Below are positions 61,166-64,000 of a stretch of 64,000 nucleotides of DNA, piece by piece. The DNA is from Flagellimonas alvinocaridis. GTDB taxonomy: Bacteria; Bacteroidota; Bacteroidia; Flavobacteriales; Flavobacteriaceae. Below the pieces are notes generated by a model. The model saw only the letters and a list, made by a program, of their open reading frames with translations. It ran no database searches and had not been told where the DNA came from. Positions within the stretch are counted from its first letter, which is position 1. Every line of letters starts with the position of its first letter. Position numbers and translations under genes: made by a program. The stretch lies in the NCBI RefSeq assembly GCF_004916895.1, contig NZ_SNTZ01000011.1, forward strand, positions 1 through 64,000. The letters are read 5' to 3'.

Positions 61166-61765
61166 ATGGAATTACTTTCACAACTTACTTTATTACAATG
61201 GGTGGGAACCGGCTTTGGTGTGGTTCAGGTCCTTTTGGCCCGCCAGAACAATATCCATAATTATCTTTTTGGTATTGTTGCCATTTTGATCAGTATGTGG
61301 GTGCTGTACCAATCCAAATTGTATGCAGATATCCTGTTGAACCTCTACTATCTGGTCATGAGTATCTACGGATGGTTCTATTGGAAAATGGGAAAACAAA
61401 AGGAGGAAACCCCAATTTCATATTCCACCAAAAATGAGCATGGGATTGCCATGGGAATCGTTGTGGGTTGTTTTGCGTTGATGGCCTATTGGTTGGGACA
61501 GCATACAGATTCGGATGTTCCGTATTGGGATGCCGTGGTCTGTGCCTTTGCCTGGGCCGGGATGTGGCTCATGGCCAAACGAAAGATTGAAAACTGGATT
61601 TACTTGAACATCAGCAACCTGATATCCATTCCATTATTGATTTATAAAGGACTGTACATCTATGCAGGTTTAACGGCCTTTTTGTTCATTGTGGCGGTAT
61701 CGGGTTATATCAAATGGAGAAAAATACTTGCAGATGAAACTGAAGGACAACATGCAAGGGTTTAG
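61166..61765 (+). CDS. pnuT: PnuC-family vitamin transporter, PnuT-like (thiamine)
   Basis: The 199-residue inner-membrane protein has about seven helices and the PnuC signature ARQNNIHNYLFGIVAILISM followed by NLYYLVMSIYGWFYWK. PnuC itself imports nicotinamide riboside, but members preceded by a TPP riboswitch are PnuT, a thiamine facilitator. The riboswitch 70 bp upstream is the main reason for this assignment. The last 32 bp overlap the following gene. Confidence 0.88.
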   Translation: MELLSQLTLLQWVGTGFGVVQVLLARQNNIHNYLFGIVAILISMWVLYQSKLYADILLNLYYLVMSIYGWFYWKMGKQKEETPISYSTKNEHGIAMGIVVGCFALMAYWLGQHTDSDVPYWDAVVCAFAWAGMWLMAKRKIENWIYLNISNLISIPLLIYKGLYIYAGLTAFLFIVAVSGYIKWRKILADETEGQHARV

Positions 61766-62771
61766 GGAGCTCTGTTTTGGAAAAGAAGAACTGCCAAAAG
61801 TGGTTCTGGATGTAATTGCCAAGGAGAACTTATGGAACTTATGGGTGCCCAAGTTGTATGGCGGATTGGAAATGACCTTGACCAATGGTTTAAAATCCTT
61901 AAGGCATTTGGCCCAAATGGATGGAAGCTTGGGGTGGACCGTGACCCTGTGCTCCGGGGCGAATTTCTTTATTGGGAACTTACCCAAAGAAACGGCGAAT
62001 GACATATTCATTGACCCAAAAGAACCCATTTGTTTTGGGGGTAGTGGGGGAGTGTCCGGCACTGCCGAAAGAAAAGGGGAGGGATACACCATAAAAGGAA
62101 CCTGGAAGTATGCCACGGGTGCCCCGTATCTTACTCATTTTACCTTAAGCGCAAAAATTCAGGAGAGAGGAAAAGATGTGCTTGATGAAGAGGGTATGCC
62201 CTTGGTACGTTCTTTTGTTTTGGACCGAAAGGATGTAAACATTATCCGGGATTGGAATACCATGGGATTGAAGGCAACCGCTACCCATTCTTTTGTGGTA
62301 TCATCGGTATGGGCACATGAAAAGTATAGCTTTGTCTATAACCAATGGTACCATCCACAAAATATCTTTAAAATCCCTTTTGGAGTGTTTGCCGATTTGA
62401 CCCTTTGGGTCAACTATGTGGGTATGGCCGCCCATTTTTTGGAAGAAGCCAAGCTTGTAGTCAATAAAAGTGGGACATTGGATAAATTGGCCAGCGTGAT
62501 TTCCCAATCAGATGCAAAGATTCTGAGCTGGGCAGGGCAGGCAGAGGATAAAATATATTTAAGTGATGGGTTCCCTGAAGATTGGATTGGGGATATTCAC
62601 CTTGAGGCTTCTACTTCTGTTAAGACAATTTCTGAGTGTATAATTGGTATATATCCTTTGCTGGGGATTAGGGGGTGTAGTGAGAAGCACCAATTAAATC
62701 AGGTGTTCAGGGACTATTTTACAGCCACGCAACATCATATTTTCAGTACAAAAACCGTGAAGGGCCAATGA
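61734..62771 (+). CDS. Acyl-CoA-dehydrogenase-like flavoprotein (group D monooxygenase type)
   Basis: ATG 61734 overlaps the transporter by 32 bp; ATG 61752 is an alternative. The 345-residue protein has the acyl-CoA dehydrogenase fold: LWVPKLYGGLE, QMDGSLGWTV, GTWKYATGAPYLTHF (middle domain) and WNTMGLKATATHSF. The C-terminal region (LNQVFRDYFTATQHHIFS) is like the PF08028 group that includes flavin monooxygenases, and no catalytic glutamate is clear. It follows PnuT under a TPP riboswitch, so a role in handling a thiamine precursor or degradation product is inferred. A CoA substrate is less likely. Confidence 0.8.
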   Translation: MKLKDNMQGFRELCFGKEELPKVVLDVIAKENLWNLWVPKLYGGLEMTLTNGLKSLRHLAQMDGSLGWTVTLCSGANFFIGNLPKETANDIFIDPKEPICFGGSGGVSGTAERKGEGYTIKGTWKYATGAPYLTHFTLSAKIQERGKDVLDEEGMPLVRSFVLDRKDVNIIRDWNTMGLKATATHSFVVSSVWAHEKYSFVYNQWYHPQNIFKIPFGVFADLTLWVNYVGMAAHFLEEAKLVVNKSGTLDKLASVISQSDAKILSWAGQAEDKIYLSDGFPEDWIGDIHLEASTSVKTISECIIGIYPLLGIRGCSEKHQLNQVFRDYFTATQHHIFSTKTVKGQ

Positions 62772-62842
62772 AGCACCCTAGATCTTGGAAGACGTCTCGT
62801 TTTTGGCTGAGATTTAAGATGCAAAGGGGGGGTAAAAAATAA

Positions 62843-63598
62843 TTAGTCAAAAGGCAAAAAAGTCAAACAGATAAATAAAATGTTAGTGGACATATGCACT
62901 AGGAGAGGGTATTGAAATCCAAAAGCTACTCTGGTGTACCCAGCAATAGTTGCACTAAATAATTGAGGCAGCGTTAATAGGGGCAACCACAAAAAATTTA
63001 TGAGGTTTAATTCAAAATTAAAAATGTGTAGCCAAGCAAAACATATACAAGATAAATAATAGATCAGTCTAAAGTGCTTTTCCCAGCATCGTTGTAAAAT
63101 TAACCTTATGCTCTTTCTGCTGCAAAGAATATATGTAATCAACACAACTATTATCGCGGCTATTATTCTATCCCAAAATGTATCATCTATAAGTGACAAA
63201 CGACTTTTAAAAACGGCTTTGGTAAGTAGATAATAGGTGAATGCCCCCGAAGTTAAGGAAAGGTAAATGGGGTTAAATTTTAAGGACAGCCTAAACGTTA
63301 TTTCTTCAAATACAGGTAATACAATTCCACCAACCACAAGCAAAAGCAATGGGCTAAATCGTTCAGCCATACTAGTTGAAGTCAAATTTTCAGGTTCATA
63401 AATGAACTGTAGCAATGATGCCACTGTTATCGAGAAAACTACTTTTACAAGAAAGAGGCCTATGGTATCATAGATTTTATGAGTTGTACTTTTCTCTACG
63501 GAAGGTTTATCTATAGGGGACTTAATGAAATTCACTAAATCTGTTAATAGAGACTTGTAGTATTTTGGTTTGATCAAAGGATAGGAAATGGTCATCAA
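62843..63598 (-). CDS. CPBP-family intramembrane metalloprotease
   Basis: The 251-residue protein has about six to seven hydrophobic helices. The first CPBP motif EExxxR is in FEEITFRLSL (about 119-124), and later histidines occur in CFAWLHIFNF and YPLLVHMSTNILF, matching motifs 2 and 3. This is the pattern of CAAX-protease-like membrane proteins. The role is unknown; bacterial members often act in bacteriocin immunity or stress. It is unusually AT-rich and separated from neighbours. Confidence 0.85.
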   Translation of the reverse strand: MMTISYPLIKPKYYKSLLTDLVNFIKSPIDKPSVEKSTTHKIYDTIGLFLVKVVFSITVASLLQFIYEPENLTSTSMAERFSPLLLLVVGGIVLPVFEEITFRLSLKFNPIYLSLTSGAFTYYLLTKAVFKSRLSLIDDTFWDRIIAAIIVVLITYILCSRKSIRLILQRCWEKHFRLIYYLSCICFAWLHIFNFELNLINFLWLPLLTLPQLFSATIAGYTRVAFGFQYPLLVHMSTNILFICLTFLPFD

Positions 63599-63630
63599 GT
63601 TCTGGTTTTAGATGTAAAGCAGCATATGGT

Positions 63631-63671
63631 AAAGGCTCTGAAAACCTGCTACGGTGAGTCGGAGCCTTTAT
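63631..63671. terminator. Hairpin, possible terminator of the NmrA-like gene
   Basis: TAAAGGCTC and GAGCCTTTA form a 9-bp stem around a long loop. There is no strong T-tract on either strand, so a terminator role is uncertain. Confidence 0.35.
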
Positions 63672-63678
63672 TAAGGGG

Positions 63679-64000
63679 TTAGTTGGAATGGGTTATTTTT
63701 ACATTCCAAATCCCATTGGCAGCAGTTTGTTTAGCGTAGGTTTCAAAATCTTTTGCAGGTCTACCTAACACTTTGTCAACATCATACGAAACTTCTTGGT
63801 TATCTGGATTTCCCAATACTTCTTCGAACAAATAACCAAAGAGCCAAACATAAGAATCGGGCAATCCTGCTTTTCGCATGCCATCCTTAAATTCTTCAAT
63901 GGAAATAGGTACAAATTGAATCGGTCTATCAGAGGCTTCAGCCATAATGTCAACCACCTGTTTGAAGGTTCTTTGCTGCGGTCCGGTTACCGTTATGGTT
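63679..64000 (-). CDS. NmrA-like NAD(P)-binding protein (partial)
   Basis: The reading frame runs off the right edge; the visible part is the C-terminal 106 residues. It starts TITVTGPQQRTFKQVVDIMAEAS and continues RPIQFVPISIEEFKDGMRKAGLP and YLFEEVLGNPDNQEV. It ends with GRPAKDFETYAKQTAANGIWN. This is the C-terminal pattern of NmrA/YtfG-type atypical short-chain dehydrogenase-like proteins (NAD(P)H-quinone or flavin partners). The Rossmann N-terminus is outside the window. Confidence 0.85.
   Translation of the reverse strand, partial: TITVTGPQQRTFKQVVDIMAEASDRPIQFVPISIEEFKDGMRKAGLPDSYVWLFGYLFEEVLGNPDNQEVSYDVDKVLGRPAKDFETYAKQTAANGIWNVKITHSN

Noticed and set aside
1..64000. Defence islands, prophage, toxin-antitoxin or integrative elements
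   Set aside because: I found no integrase, transposase, phage structural gene, restriction gene or CRISPR-associated gene on either strand.

Overview
The window is about 64 kb of chromosome from a marine-type member of the Bacteroidetes, most likely Flavobacteriaceae and close to the Muricauda/Flagellimonas group. The evidence is a PorP/SprF protein next to a secreted protein with a gliding-type C-terminal domain, DUF4295 directly after ribosomal proteins L28 and L33, DUF2911, DUF5916, DUF4369 and DUF6249 proteins, several promoters of the Bacteroidetes form (TTG / TAnnTTTG), and a zeaxanthin-type carotenoid cluster. Apart from the GC-rich repeats at the left edge, composition looks uniform. 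I saw no prophage, insertion sequence, CRISPR array or plasmid module.

Layout. 1-4.2 kb: the 3' end of a large repeat-built surface protein, a secreted TSP3-repeat protein with a type IX secretion C-terminal domain, and its PorP/SprF partner. 4.2-6.4 kb: idi, a QueD/PTPS-family gene, manA and a small gene in one operon. 6.4-10.7 kb (minus): a DUF4369 lipoprotein, a DUF819 transporter-like protein and a DUF5916 outer-membrane protein. 10.8-19.6 kb: S1/P1 nuclease, AraC regulator, MOSC protein, ECF sigma factor with a membrane partner, DoxX, HtpG, a KAS III paralog and a PPOX-family protein. 19.7-24.3 kb: a TonB-type receptor, a CoA-binding protein and a sodium:solute symporter. 24.4-36.4 kb: a housekeeping run (recR, a 2-oxoacid dehydrogenase E2, esterase, exonuclease, FAH-family enzyme, Hpt, cinA, rpmB, rpmG, DUF4295, ftsY, DUF2911, rimO), interrupted by one secreted TSP3/Ig protein on the other strand.

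36.4-45.8 kb: SRPBCC proteins and a class-A-type serine hydrolase (minus), then an outer-membrane chaperone pair (degenerate SurA-like lipoprotein and SurA), a MoxR ATPase, aconitase, and two TlpA-like proteins, one of which has lost its CxxC. 45.7-49.7 kb: a minus-strand carotenoid operon, regulator-crtI-crtB-crtZ, followed upstream by tRNA-Leu(GAG). The regulator carries both sequence signatures of the B12-dependent photoreceptor CarH. 49.8-55.2 kb: a three-gene RND efflux operon. 55.6-60.9 kb: a TonB receptor, a mutarotase-fold-like protein, an amidohydrolase and a hexapeptide-repeat protein. 61-62.8 kb: a TPP riboswitch with a clear promoter, a PnuC-family (PnuT-like) transporter and an overlapping acyl-CoA-dehydrogenase-like flavoprotein. 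The right edge has a CPBP protease and a truncated NmrA-like gene.

The most promising leads are the TPP-controlled transporter/flavoprotein pair (possibly an undescribed thiamine-precursor salvage step), the CarH-like regulator with a 13-bp inverted repeat upstream of the carotenoid operon, and the tandem TlpA pair with one redox-dead member. Also worth checking are the orphan terminators and hairpins at 17.9 kb and 22.3 kb, which suggest short untranslated transcripts.
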